A stretch of 64,000 nucleotides of DNA, from contig NZ_QZCG01000009.1 in NCBI RefSeq assembly GCF_003591515.1, positions 124,001 to 188,000 on the forward strand. The letters run 5' to 3'. Under the pieces are notes generated by a model. That model was not told the origin of the DNA and did no database searches. It saw only the letters and a program-made list of their open reading frames with translations. The position numbers and the translations under genes were made by a program. Source of the stretch: Paracoccus onubensis. Its GTDB lineage: Bacteria > Pseudomonadota > Alphaproteobacteria > Rhodobacterales > Rhodobacteraceae. How positions within the stretch are numbered: position 1 is the first letter of the stretch; the number at the start of each line of letters is the position of its first letter. Below are positions 8,858-17,918 of the stretch, in pieces.

Positions 8858-9534
8858 TGATCAGGCTGGAAAACTTATCAAAAAGCTTCACCGTCAATGG
8901 CCGCACCACAGTGGTTGCCCGCGATGTCAACGTGACCTTCCCGTCCGGCGCCAGCATCGGTCTTCTGGGACAGAATGGTGCGGGGAAGTCCACATTGTTG
9001 CGAATGATCGCAGGAGTGGTGCGCCCGGATCACGGCAAGGTGGCGACCACGGGAAGCGTCTCGTGGCCGGTCGGCTTTGCGGGCAGTTTCCATCCCGAAC
9101 TGACCGGAGCGCAGAACACGCGCTTCATAGCCCGCGTCTATAATGTCAATGCCGACAAACTCCTGACCTTCGTCGCCCGCTTTTCCGACCTGGGACATCA
9201 TCTGTATCTGCCTTTCGGGCATTATTCGTCAGGCATGCGTTCGCGTCTGGCTTTCGGAGTCTCGATGGGCATCTATTTCGACACCTATCTGGTGGATGAG
9301 GTGACCTCGGTCGGGGATGGCAATTTCCGCGACAAGAGCCAAGCCTATTTCCGCAACCGCCTGCTGAACAGCGGCGCGATCATGGTCTCGCATTCGATGA
9401 GCATGATACGTTCTGTCTGCAATGCCGCCGCAGTGCTTCACGAGGGGCATCTGACATATTTCGAAGACGTGGAACAGGCCATCGAGGTCCATTTGTCGAA
9501 TATCGGCGCCGGTAGCAATAATGACGAGGACTAG
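8857..9534 (+). CDS. Capsule polysaccharide export ATP-binding protein, KpsT/CtrD type
   Basis: A 225-residue ATPase. The Walker A motif GQNGAGKST is at residues 38-46, the signature is the degenerate YSSGMRSRLAFG typical of KpsT, and LVDEVTSVGDGNFRDK matches the DE..VGD..F Walker B region of capsule and teichoic-acid exporters. It powers export of a finished glycan together with the permease downstream. Its ATG shares a base with the stop of the KpsE-like gene (TGATG), which indicates translational coupling. Confidence 0.92.
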   Translation: MIRLENLSKSFTVNGRTTVVARDVNVTFPSGASIGLLGQNGAGKSTLLRMIAGVVRPDHGKVATTGSVSWPVGFAGSFHPELTGAQNTRFIARVYNVNADKLLTFVARFSDLGHHLYLPFGHYSSGMRSRLAFGVSMGIYFDTYLVDEVTSVGDGNFRDKSQAYFRNRLLNSGAIMVSHSMSMIRSVCNAAAVLHEGHLTYFEDVEQAIEVHLSNIGAGSNNDED

Positions 9535-9537
9535 GTG

Positions 9538-10338
9538 ATGCTGGAACGTCTGCTGCCTTATCGTCATCCGCTTACCCGTTTCCCCGCGATCCGTACCATC
9601 GGCGCGCTGATCTTTCGGGAAATGTCCACCTCATATGGCAAATCGCCGGGAGGCTTCATCTGGACCGTACTCGAACCGGTGGGCGGCATCGCGCTTCTGA
9701 CGGTGATATTTTCGCTGGCGGTTCGCGTGCCGCCAATGGGATCCAGCTTTGCGCTGTTCTATGCCTCGGGGCTGCTGCCGTTCCTGATGTTTCTTGATAT
9801 CAGCCGAAGGATCGCACAATCCCTGGCGTTCTCGAAACAATTGCTGTTTTATCCGGGCGTGACCTTCGTCGATGCGATCGTTGCGCGTTTCGTGCTGGCC
9901 TGCATGATACATGCGCTGGTTTGTATCATCGTCCTGACCGGCATCGTCTATTATGACAATGTCGAGCTGATATTGGACCTGCCCCGGATCGTCTCGGCTT
10001 TTCTGATGTCGGCGGGGCTCGCGCTCGGCGTCGGCTGCACGAACTGCTTTCTTATGCGGCGCTTTCCCCTCTGGGCCAATGTCTGGGCGATCATTACGCG
10101 CCCATTGTTCCTGATCTCCTGTATTTTCATTCCGTTCGACAGCATGCCCGAGGGATTCCGCAATATATTGTGGTTCAATCCCCTTATTCACATCGTCGGC
10201 ACCAACCGATCCGGATTCTACTCAACCTACCGCGCCGAATATGTCCAGCCGGTATATGTCGCCGTGATTGCCGCCGTTCTATTTGGTCTTGGCCTCGCAT
10301 TGCTGACCAAGTGGCATCGTGATCTGGCGCAACGATGA
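9538..10338 (+). CDS. Capsule polysaccharide export permease, KpsM/CtrC type (ABC-2)
   Basis: A 266-residue ABC-2 permease with about six membrane helices, for example GGIALLTVIFSLAV, SFALFYASGLLPFLMFLDI and YVAVIAAVLFGLGLALL. The motif YGKSPGGFIWTVLEPVGG before the first helix is characteristic of capsule and O-antigen ABC permeases. ATG 9538 is preferred over GTG 9535 because GAGGA lies seven bases upstream. It forms the membrane channel for the KpsT-like ATPase. Confidence 0.9.
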   Translation: MLERLLPYRHPLTRFPAIRTIGALIFREMSTSYGKSPGGFIWTVLEPVGGIALLTVIFSLAVRVPPMGSSFALFYASGLLPFLMFLDISRRIAQSLAFSKQLLFYPGVTFVDAIVARFVLACMIHALVCIIVLTGIVYYDNVELILDLPRIVSAFLMSAGLALGVGCTNCFLMRRFPLWANVWAIITRPLFLISCIFIPFDSMPEGFRNILWFNPLIHIVGTNRSGFYSTYRAEYVQPVYVAVIAAVLFGLGLALLTKWHRDLAQR

Positions 10339-10470
10339 TCAGGCAGGGCAGACCCGTCCCACATGATCAGGCGGCAGCAGCCGAAACAGTCAATGGTAAG
10401 ATGTCGACCTCCTCCTCCCATTCGCCATCCAGCGCCCCACTGGTGGAACCGATCAGGAAAAGCTGAAATC

Positions 10471-12450
10471 ATGACCGAAGCAAGCACCCTCACGACGTCC
10501 TTTCGACCGACACCGGCCTCTTTCCCGAAGCGCATCGCCAAGCGGATTCTACCCGAAACGATATTGCGTCTGGTCAGGCAGAAAACCGAGCCATCCCGGC
10601 AACGTATCACCATCGTGAGCTTTTACACCGAAGGCGGCTATTACGAACAAAAAGCGAATGAACTGCGCGCCCGTTGCGATGCATTGGGAATGCGGCACGA
10701 CATACAGCCGATCACCTTTGCAGAGGGCACGTCATGGAGCGAAATCTGTCGTGCCAAGGTCCGTTTTTACCGCAAAATGCTGTTGAAGCATCGCAGCACG
10801 GTGATGTGGGTTGATGTCGATACGAAACTGCTTCGCAATATCGATAATCTCGCAAGCAAATCCTATGACATTGCAGTTTTCATGCGTGGTTTCCGTTTTC
10901 TGCCGCAGGAAAATTTTTCCCTTTACACGCGGCGCTTTCATCCGGGTTATCTCATCCTGAACTACACCCGGGAGACGCTGGAACTTCTTTATGAATGCAA
11001 ACGGATCGAGCAACAAACCAAGGGCGACTACACTGACGACTATATCCTTGAAGAAGCATTTCGCCGCACCACGGCCCGCCCGCGTCTTATGATCATGTCT
11101 CCCAACGACGTCTCGCGCCCGCAGGACCCGGAAAATCCCGGTGCATACTTCCTGCACGGCGATAGCGGAAACGTCAAGGAATTCAAAGGAAAGGTTCTTC
11201 AGCACACACCCGACATTCTTCGCCCTGAAAGCCAGAAAGTAGTCATTCAGGAATTGATCTCGGACGCCGCCCGCTTAGGCAAACGCACATTGGTCTGCGA
11301 ATATCTGCACGCAATCCTGGCGCGCGATCCCGAGGATTTCGGAAGCTATCATCGCTTGCTGGAAATCTCGGCCAAGTTTTCGGACCCTTCGGTACTGGCG
11401 ACGAATTTAGAACTATATCGCAACAACGAGCATCTGTTTCCCTATGCAATGCGGTTTCGCCTGCTGCAGGCGCTGGAAAAGCAGGACTGGCCGCTGGCGG
11501 ATGAGCTGTTCTCGCAGATCGAAAGCACCGGAAACGAGGCGGTCATAAGTTTCTCGCGCAGCCGCCTGTTCCGTGCCTCGCTTGACAGGCGCGCCGGGGA
11601 AAGGGGGCTGACGCAGGCGGAGCGGGTGAAGCTTTTCTGGTGGGAGCAACCCTATCCGGGCAATCTTGGCGATATCGTGAACCCCTATATTGTCGAGAAG
11701 GTCACAGGCATTCCCCCACAATGGGCCGGACGTGGCATCGGATTATGCGCGATCGGCTCGGTCATCAAATATGCCCGCGACGGCAGTCACGTCTGGGGCA
11801 GCGGTACCCCGAACTCGCGCGACACTCTGGCCGCCGGTGCGCATTACCACGCTGTTCGCGGGCCATTGACGCGGGATTTGATCATCGAAAACGGTGGCCA
11901 ATGCCCCGAGATCTACGGCGACCCCGCCTGGCTCTTGCCGATCCTATATCCGCGCAAACTCCACCCGACCCACAAGACCGGACTGATCCTGCACTTCACC
12001 CATGAAGCCATGACCACCCCCGTCTCGCCGGACGTGAAGCGCATCGATATCCGCCGGCTGGGCTATTCCGAAATCGAGGCATTTCTGGATGAGATGCATG
12101 ATTGCGAACGTATCATCTCTTCGTCGCTTCACGGGGTTATCATCGCACAGGCCTATGGTATCCCGGCATGTCTCGCCACGGTCACGTCGTCCAGCACCCA
12201 GATTCATGGCGATGGCATCAAGTTCGATGACTATTATCAGTCGATCGGATACCAGCATGCTCCTAAGGAAGTGGATCTTTCGCAATTCCTGATCATTGAC
12301 GATGACGTCATACATCCGGATGGCTTCCTGTTGGCCCGCAAGCCCATAGATCTGACCGCATTGCTCGAGGCGGCTCCTTTTGCGGTAACGGCGGGTGTGT
12401 CGGCCGCCGCGCAAGAATGGATGCAAAACTGGCCGGACAGGGCTATATAA
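10471..12450 (+). CDS. Two-domain glycosyltransferase-like / polysaccharide pyruvyltransferase-like protein (paralogue)
   Basis: A 659-residue paralogue of the protein at 5870. The N-terminal domain begins RITIVSFYTEGGYYEQKA and has the acidic WVDVDTKLL motif near residue 115. A helical linker, absent from or shorter in the paralogue, occupies about 245-380. The C-terminal pyruvyltransferase-like domain (about 387-640) starts LFWWEQPYPGNLGD and includes HAVRGPLTRDLI, YGDPAWLLP and SSSLHGVIIAQAYGIP. I chose the ATG at 10471, with AGGAAA just upstream; upstream frame is not conserved-looking. It probably adds a sugar and a pyruvyl group to the glycan exported by the neighbouring ABC system; acceptors are unknown. 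Confidence 0.75.
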   Translation: MTEASTLTTSFRPTPASFPKRIAKRILPETILRLVRQKTEPSRQRITIVSFYTEGGYYEQKANELRARCDALGMRHDIQPITFAEGTSWSEICRAKVRFYRKMLLKHRSTVMWVDVDTKLLRNIDNLASKSYDIAVFMRGFRFLPQENFSLYTRRFHPGYLILNYTRETLELLYECKRIEQQTKGDYTDDYILEEAFRRTTARPRLMIMSPNDVSRPQDPENPGAYFLHGDSGNVKEFKGKVLQHTPDILRPESQKVVIQELISDAARLGKRTLVCEYLHAILARDPEDFGSYHRLLEISAKFSDPSVLATNLELYRNNEHLFPYAMRFRLLQALEKQDWPLADELFSQIESTGNEAVISFSRSRLFRASLDRRAGERGLTQAERVKLFWWEQPYPGNLGDIVNPYIVEKVTGIPPQWAGRGIGLCAIGSVIKYARDGSHVWGSGTPNSRDTLAAGAHYHAVRGPLTRDLIIENGGQCPEIYGDPAWLLPILYPRKLHPTHKTGLILHFTHEAMTTPVSPDVKRIDIRRLGYSEIEAFLDEMHDCERIISSSLHGVIIAQAYGIPACLATVTSSSTQIHGDGIKFDDYYQSIGYQHAPKEVDLSQFLIIDDDVIHPDGFLLARKPIDLTALLEAAPFAVTAGVSAAAQEWMQNWPDRAI

Positions 12451-12486
12451 TGGCAAACCTGCAATTAACCAAGAAGGCCATGACAT

Positions 12487-13263
12487 ATGGACCACCCAAC
12501 AGGCGAGCGTGAACAAACCGAAGAGTGCAATCCACCGAAATCGGCTCTGGATTCCCCACGCCTGCCAGTGACCTATCTACGCGAGAAATCGTCGACATGG
12601 GACCGCGTGCGCTTTCGCGAGGTGCTGGAAGCCCCGATCGATCCGGCGACGCTGGGCGAAATTGCCCATCGCCGGGTCGCCTTACGCAATTTTGCGCCGT
12701 GGCGGTTGCACGAGGCATATGATGACAATGCCCATTCAGGGCACCCTCCCATAGCGGTCACATCGGATATCGTGTCAATCTCACCCGCCTATGGCTCCGT
12801 GCTGTATAATCTGGCGCGCAGCGTCAATGCAAAGCTGATCCTCGAAGACGGAGCCGGCTTTGGTATTTCCTCCATGTATCTTGCGGCCGCAGCCCGTGAA
12901 GAACAGGGTGGCATCTTGTTGTCCTTCGAGATCTCGAAGTACTCGCAGCTTGCGCAGGCTTCGGTCAATCTCGTTGATCCGGGATCCCGCGTGGTGCAGG
13001 ACGATTTTGCGTGCTTCCCAAGCCACCTTGCGGGGACCGCGCAGGTCGATTTCGCTTTTGTCGACGCGATGCATGAAAAAGACAGCATGCTGCGCAGCTT
13101 CAAATCTCTCAGCGGATGGATGGGCGCCCAATCCATCATCGTCGTGGACGACCTGTCCTATTCGGAATCGGCACGCGACGGTTTCAAGGCCATGATGCGC
13201 ATGGAGCAACATAATTTTGTCTGCATCGTGAATCAGCGCTTTGGTGTTCTTATCCGGGGATAA
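12487..13263 (+). CDS. Class I SAM-dependent methyltransferase
   Basis: A 258-residue protein. LILEDGAGFGISSMYLAAAA resembles SAM motif I, and FAFVDAMHEKDSMLRSF plus IIVVDDLSYSES resemble the acidic motifs of caffeoyl-CoA-type O-methyltransferases (methyltransferase 24 family). An AAGAAGG ribosome site lies nine bases before the ATG. Its place directly after the exporter and glycosyltransferase genes suggests O-methylation of the glycan. The acceptor cannot be told from sequence. Confidence 0.72.
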   Translation: MDHPTGEREQTEECNPPKSALDSPRLPVTYLREKSSTWDRVRFREVLEAPIDPATLGEIAHRRVALRNFAPWRLHEAYDDNAHSGHPPIAVTSDIVSISPAYGSVLYNLARSVNAKLILEDGAGFGISSMYLAAAAREEQGGILLSFEISKYSQLAQASVNLVDPGSRVVQDDFACFPSHLAGTAQVDFAFVDAMHEKDSMLRSFKSLSGWMGAQSIIVVDDLSYSESARDGFKAMMRMEQHNFVCIVNQRFGVLIRG

Positions 13264-13344
13264 AGATACGCATCCACATATCCATCAGGTTTGAAACCGC
13301 GGCACCCAGGTTCAGACGGAAACAGCAAGCGAGGCCGACGGCCA

Positions 13345-14970
13345 GTGACATTTTCCAACTCTCAATCTCGCTATGATTTCCTGGTTTATCGTGCCACGCC
13401 CGCCGGAATCATGGCAGCGATCACCGCGTCGCGGCTCAATCTGCGAACGGCCCTGATCGAGCCGTCTGATCGTATCGGCGGCATGATGACTTCGGGCCTG
13501 AACGCGGTGGATATCCTGAACACCACACTGGTCAACGGCGTCGTCCGCGAATTCTTCAGGATAGTCCGCGACGAATACGATCTGCCCTATCTCCCTGCGC
13601 GGATCGAAAGCAAAGTCGCACTCAGGGTCTTTCGCGGCATGCTGGCGGAAAGCAAGGTCGAGCTGTTCCAGAAGCGCGATATCCGTTTCGTCAGCCGCGA
13701 CAGCGCACGGATCATCAATTGCACCCTGAACGACAATCGTATCCTTGCGTCGCGCTGGTGGGTCGATGCCTCTTATGAAGGAGATCTGATAAATCTGGCT
13801 CACCTGCGCTATCGGCTTGGCCGCGAAGCCGCGGACGAATACGGTGAATCCTTCGCGGGGCGGCAGCCCTTTCGCTCGATGCTGCCCTGGGCCTCGGGCT
13901 ACAATGTTTCTCCCCATACGGACACCGGGAAACTTTTACCCTATATTGCCCCTGTATCGCGGAACCCGGTGGGCTCCGCCGATGACGAGGTGCAAAGCTA
14001 CTGCCTCCGCCCCACTTTGACGAACCGGCCGGATAATCGGATTCCAATCACCCCACCCAAGGATTTCGACTTCGGCGAATTCGAGCTTTTCCGCCGTATC
14101 AGCAAAGGCATACGCACTGGCCGGGTTGCATCGAAAGATATCCCCATGATGGGCACGACTTTCAAATCGGCCTATTTCAATCTGGCCGAACTGCCGAACG
14201 GCAAGTTCGACATGAACTCGGGCCCGGCGGCACCACTCAACAATCCCATGCTGACGCAGGGATGGGTTACCGCCACATATGACAAGCGTCAGGAGATGGC
14301 GCACGCGTTTTCCCGCTATACACGGGCGCTTTTGTATTTCATCCAGAACGACAGTTCCGTGCCGCAGGGTGTGCGCGATTTCTTCGGCGAATTTGGCCTG
14401 CCCGCGGATGAATATGGCAGTACCGATCATATTCCCCCTGACGTCTATGTGCGCGAAGGGCGCCGGCTGGTGAACCGGCACATCTTCCGGCAGCAGGACA
14501 TCGAAAGCGGAGGGGCATGCCGCGCAGATGCTATTTGCGAGGCGAAATATCATCTGGACTGCAAACCGGTGCATTGGCGAGCGAACCACAGCGGTACCAA
14601 CATCGTGCGCGAAGGAATGTTCTTTACGCAGGATGCCTACCGGTATTCTCTTCCAAAATGGATCATCCTGCCGGAGCCCGCGGATTGCCGGAACTTCTTT
14701 TCTGTCTGCGGAGTGGCGGCGACCCATGTTGCGTTCGGCTCGATCCGGATGGAACCGACATGGATGGAACTGGGCAGCGCTGCAGCGATCATGGCCTATC
14801 TGGCAAACCAGCAGCGCTGCCCCGTCGATGACATCCCGGGAGAAGCGGTCACTAAACTGCGGGACGAACGGTTCTTTCAGTGGCCCGCCCCCAGATTTCT
14901 CAGGAACAAGCTGCGCGACAAGGCCGTCAGTTACTACAGGAAGATCTCAGGCAGACGCGATTCAGCCTGA
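13345..14970 (+). CDS. FAD-dependent oxidoreductase (FAD_oxidored family)
   Basis: A 541-residue flavoprotein (from GTG 13345; a TTG at 13291 would add 18 residues). The start DFLVYRATPAGIMAAITASR resembles the family's YGGTPAGIxAA FAD motif, but the first glycine is Arg. It is followed by LIEPSDRIGGMMTSGLNAVD, the usual second conserved block, and WWVDASYEGDLINLA. Family members are poorly characterised oxidoreductases. In this setting it may oxidise a sugar or an activated intermediate. The substrate is unknown. Confidence 0.75.
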   Translation: MTFSNSQSRYDFLVYRATPAGIMAAITASRLNLRTALIEPSDRIGGMMTSGLNAVDILNTTLVNGVVREFFRIVRDEYDLPYLPARIESKVALRVFRGMLAESKVELFQKRDIRFVSRDSARIINCTLNDNRILASRWWVDASYEGDLINLAHLRYRLGREAADEYGESFAGRQPFRSMLPWASGYNVSPHTDTGKLLPYIAPVSRNPVGSADDEVQSYCLRPTLTNRPDNRIPITPPKDFDFGEFELFRRISKGIRTGRVASKDIPMMGTTFKSAYFNLAELPNGKFDMNSGPAAPLNNPMLTQGWVTATYDKRQEMAHAFSRYTRALLYFIQNDSSVPQGVRDFFGEFGLPADEYGSTDHIPPDVYVREGRRLVNRHIFRQQDIESGGACRADAICEAKYHLDCKPVHWRANHSGTNIVREGMFFTQDAYRYSLPKWIILPEPADCRNFFSVCGVAATHVAFGSIRMEPTWMELGSAAAIMAYLANQQRCPVDDIPGEAVTKLRDERFFQWPAPRFLRNKLRDKAVSYYRKISGRRDSA

Positions 14971-14980
14971 CGGCTACGGC

Positions 14981-16171
14981 TCAAACCGGTTTCAGCTGCG
15001 ACAGAATCTTCTGCTCTGTTGCACTGATCATGCCGCTGTAGCGTATATTCTTGAAACCAAAGATCGTCGAATGGACGTCCTCTCGATGACCGGCAACAAA
15101 GGGCACCGCGGAAACCACCCTTAGTCCCGGCATTGCGTTCAGCCATTCGTCGATCGTATTGGTCTCGGCACCACCTTCGTCAGGATTCCAGTCAGCCATC
15201 CATTCCAGTGCCGTCCTGTTATAGACGTTGAAGACCATCCCCATCATATGCGACGTGTGAATGATGCTGGCATCACCCATCGGTTTTTGCAGCATGATAT
15301 CGGCTCTGCCCGATACACGCGTCATCACGCCGTTAAACACATCCCAGCGCGTCCGGTCCAGATAGCGGTTGATCGCGGCGTAGTAACGTGGGAAATCCCG
15401 CCCGAAAGAAGCGTCATCCTCGCATATCGTCAGACGACGGGCACCTGATTGCAGTGCCTTGGCGGCGATGACCTTATAGCTCCAGGCGCAGCCCTTCCAC
15501 GCCGGAAGCATCCTCAGCCCATTGAAGAATTTGAACTTCGGATCGACATCATCCTGAAATGTTTCGCGCCTGCTGTGGTATTCAGGCAGGCTGATACAGA
15601 CACAATTGCGGTTGCGGATCGGAGCGCCGAATGCCATGAGATCCGCAAAATAAATGTCCGGCGGCAACGCGCCGGCATAGACAAGCCAGCGACCAATCGC
15701 CAATCGTGTCTCATTTGCGGACTCATCGGTGGGCACCAGTGTGACATTGCGCAGTTCGGCACCTGCCGCGACCGCTTTTTTCAGCCCGGCACCCGAGGTC
15801 ACTATCAGCGGACAACCGGGGAATAATCTGGCAAGAGCGTCGTCACCAAGGTTTGGTATCGCATCAAGATAATCGTCCTCCAGCACAACGGTGACCCCGT
15901 CTCTGCCGTTAAAATCTTCACGATCGGGGTTGAAGACAAGTTTCCTGCCGGTCGTCGTTGCGGTCGCTGCGCCCAACAGACCATGCCGCGCCAACTCGGC
16001 AAGAAAACGCGCTTTCAACCTGCCTTTTCCCGAGACTGTGAAGCTTTGCAAAGGCATGTGCGCACGCTCGGTCATGAGCAAGTTATCACGCCTGTATTTC
16101 ACGCGATTGACCGCACCGGTCACGCCCTCTTGCTTCAGAACTCTGGAGACTTTCTTTACCGCGTCAAGCAT
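14981..16171 (-). CDS. GT25-like glycosyltransferase
   Basis: A 396-residue protein on the opposite strand, convergent with the FAD oxidoreductase. The C-terminal half resembles glycosyltransferase family 25 (LPS galactosyltransferase type): CVCISLPEYHSRRETF recalls the INL..R..R opening, and GCAWSYKVIAAKAL then LTICEDDASFGRDFPRYY recalls the GC.LSH and EDDA segments. The N-terminal about 190 residues are not recognised. I chose the ATG at 16171, which has GGAGA eight bases upstream, over the longer frame to 16258. It probably acts in the adjacent surface glycan pathway. Confidence 0.62.
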   Translation of the reverse strand: MLDAVKKVSRVLKQEGVTGAVNRVKYRRDNLLMTERAHMPLQSFTVSGKGRLKARFLAELARHGLLGAATATTTGRKLVFNPDREDFNGRDGVTVVLEDDYLDAIPNLGDDALARLFPGCPLIVTSGAGLKKAVAAGAELRNVTLVPTDESANETRLAIGRWLVYAGALPPDIYFADLMAFGAPIRNRNCVCISLPEYHSRRETFQDDVDPKFKFFNGLRMLPAWKGCAWSYKVIAAKALQSGARRLTICEDDASFGRDFPRYYAAINRYLDRTRWDVFNGVMTRVSGRADIMLQKPMGDASIIHTSHMMGMVFNVYNRTALEWMADWNPDEGGAETNTIDEWLNAMPGLRVVSAVPFVAGHREDVHSTIFGFKNIRYSGMISATEQKILSQLKPV

Positions 16172-16634
16172 ATCACGTCTCCGCTGATATTGTTTCAGAC
16201 ATGCGGCCAAGCCCGGACATGGCCATCGAAATTCCACGCAATCAGGACGTCCCTTCATGTCTGGCCGAACCGGGCCGGTGGTGGTCGGAACAGATATCTA
16301 CGAAAAGACGACTGCTTAACTGTAGATTATCCGCACATGACTGCCCGAGCCATTCTAAATGTGTCACGATATGTGAAGGGACGTTCTCCAAATCGCGATC
16401 CGGGGAAACTAAACTTGCGCTTTGGCCGGTCACTGCATAGCAGGCGGCTAGCCGGGTTTCTGCCTGACGACAAAAACACCAAGGCGGACAGGCTCGGGTT
16501 CATCTTCATCTCTTCCGGGCGTGACAACCCGCCAGGCAAGATGGGTGTCATTTTGGCATCACCAATCGCATTGCCCCGGTAGACCACCGGAAACCGATCC
16601 CTTAACCTTCAGCCGGTTCAGACAAGAGGATGCC
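16172..16634. other. Intergenic region between GT25-like gene and hutC
   Basis: About 460 bases between divergent genes. Frames of 80-86 codons exist on both strands (for example 16337-16582 plus) but have no clear ribosome sites or recognisable sequence. The last 60 bases should hold the hutC promoter. I found no GTATATAC box there by eye. Confidence 0.55.
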
Positions 16635-17381
16635 ATGAGCAGGGACGAAAACAGACCACGCGTCACCCATCACGACCGCATCCTGACCGAATTGCGCAAC
16701 CGCATCACCGGCGGCGAATGGCAGCCCGGGTTCCAATTACCCTTCGAAATCCAGCTTGCAGAACGTCATGGTGTGTCGCGCATGACGATGAACAAGGTTC
16801 TGGCCCAATTGACGCGTGAAGGCTTCCTTGTCCGGCGGCGCAAGCTGGGCACCTTCGTCGCGCGGCCGATGACACAGGCCGCGGTGATGGAAATCGCGGA
16901 TATCGAGGCCGAAGTGGCTGCGATGGGACTGGCCTGGCGGTTCGATCTGCAGGAGCGCAGTCTGCGCCCGCCGCTGCCGCAAGAGGTGCTGGCCGCCCGG
17001 ATCAGGGATCACAGCCTGAATGTGCTGGCGCTGCGCGGGGTGCATTACGCGGGCGATCTTCCCTTCTGCCATGAAAGGCGGATCATCAATGCCGATATCG
17101 CCCCCGCCGCGACCGGGGTGGATTTCCATCAACTCGCCCCCGGAGCATGGCTCGTCCGTGAAATCCCGTGGAGTTCGGCCGAACATCGCATCCGCGCGGT
17201 GCCCGCCTCGGGGCTGGTGGCGCGGGATCTGGGCCTTGCCACCGGCAGCGCCTGCCTTGAGGTGACGCGGCGCACCGAAACCTCCGGGCAATGGGTGACG
17301 CTGGCAACGCAGACCTATCCCGGCGACCGACACCAGCTTGTCGCGCAATTCGGCCCCGGCAGCGGTGCGGAACCCGGCTGA
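16635..17381 (+). CDS. hutC: Histidine utilisation repressor, GntR/HutC family
   Basis: A 248-residue regulator. The N-terminal winged helix-turn-helix includes ILTELRNRITGGEWQPGFQL and GVSRMTMNKVLAQLTREGFL. The rest is the UTRA ligand domain, which in HutC senses urocanate. The ATG at 16635 is preceded by AAGAGGA; the longer frame upstream is not conserved-looking. It sits convergent with hutD, with three bases between stops. Known homologues repress hut operons until urocanate accumulates. A matching operator lies between hutI and hutF. Confidence 0.92.
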   Translation: MSRDENRPRVTHHDRILTELRNRITGGEWQPGFQLPFEIQLAERHGVSRMTMNKVLAQLTREGFLVRRRKLGTFVARPMTQAAVMEIADIEAEVAAMGLAWRFDLQERSLRPPLPQEVLAARIRDHSLNVLALRGVHYAGDLPFCHERRIINADIAPAATGVDFHQLAPGAWLVREIPWSSAEHRIRAVPASGLVARDLGLATGSACLEVTRRTETSGQWVTLATQTYPGDRHQLVAQFGPGSGAEPG

Positions 17382-17384
17382 CCT

Positions 17385-17918
17385 TCAGTCAAATATGACA
17401 ACCGAGATCGCCATGCCTTCCGACAGTGCGACGGCCAGATCGGGATCGGCACGATCCAGATCAACCAGATCCAGGCGCGACAACCCGGCGCGATTCTCAA
17501 GCAGCAGTGCAAGCCGTGCCCGCGCCGCGACCTGCACCGGCTCAAGCGGCCCTCTGATCATCTTGGCACGAAAGGGCCTGCGCAGCATCACGTTGAAATT
17601 CAGTACCGCCTTGCCCTCCAGCCGCGCTTCGCATGCGGTATCACCCGGAAAACTCAATGGAGGGCTGGTGGAGTCAATGCGATATTCCTGCCCCGCCACT
17701 GTCAGCCATATCGGCCCGCCCTCGATCACCGTCAGCATCCGATCCACGCCGGGAAAGGTGGAAAACGGGCCATCACAGGCAACAATGGCGGTCGAGATCC
17801 GCCAGTCGAAACCGTCAAACCCGGCATCGACAGGCAAGACAAGGATTTCCGCCGTCTCGCCCTGCCCATTTTTCCATTGGTGAAATTTCCGACCACTCAG
17901 CGGGTAAACGCCCCTCAT
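17385..17918 (-). CDS. hutD: HutD family protein
   Basis: A 177-residue cupin-fold protein, the last gene of hutIHGUD. Its ATG overlaps the hutU TGA by four bases (ATGA), which fixes the start at 17918. Segments such as [38 protein letters not shown] and PLSFPGDT are typical of HutD. HutD is conserved in hut operons and thought to tune flux or bind a pathway metabolite; its exact role is not settled. Confidence 0.9.
   Translation of the reverse strand: MRGVYPLSGRKFHQWKNGQGETAEILVLPVDAGFDGFDWRISTAIVACDGPFSTFPGVDRMLTVIEGGPIWLTVAGQEYRIDSTSPPLSFPGDTACEARLEGKAVLNFNVMLRRPFRAKMIRGPLEPVQVAARARLALLLENRAGLSRLDLVDLDRADPDLAVALSEGMAISVVIFD

Noticed and set aside
16337..16582. 82-codon plus-strand frame upstream of hutC
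   Set aside because: No ribosome site and no recognisable similarity; the opposite strand is equally open.
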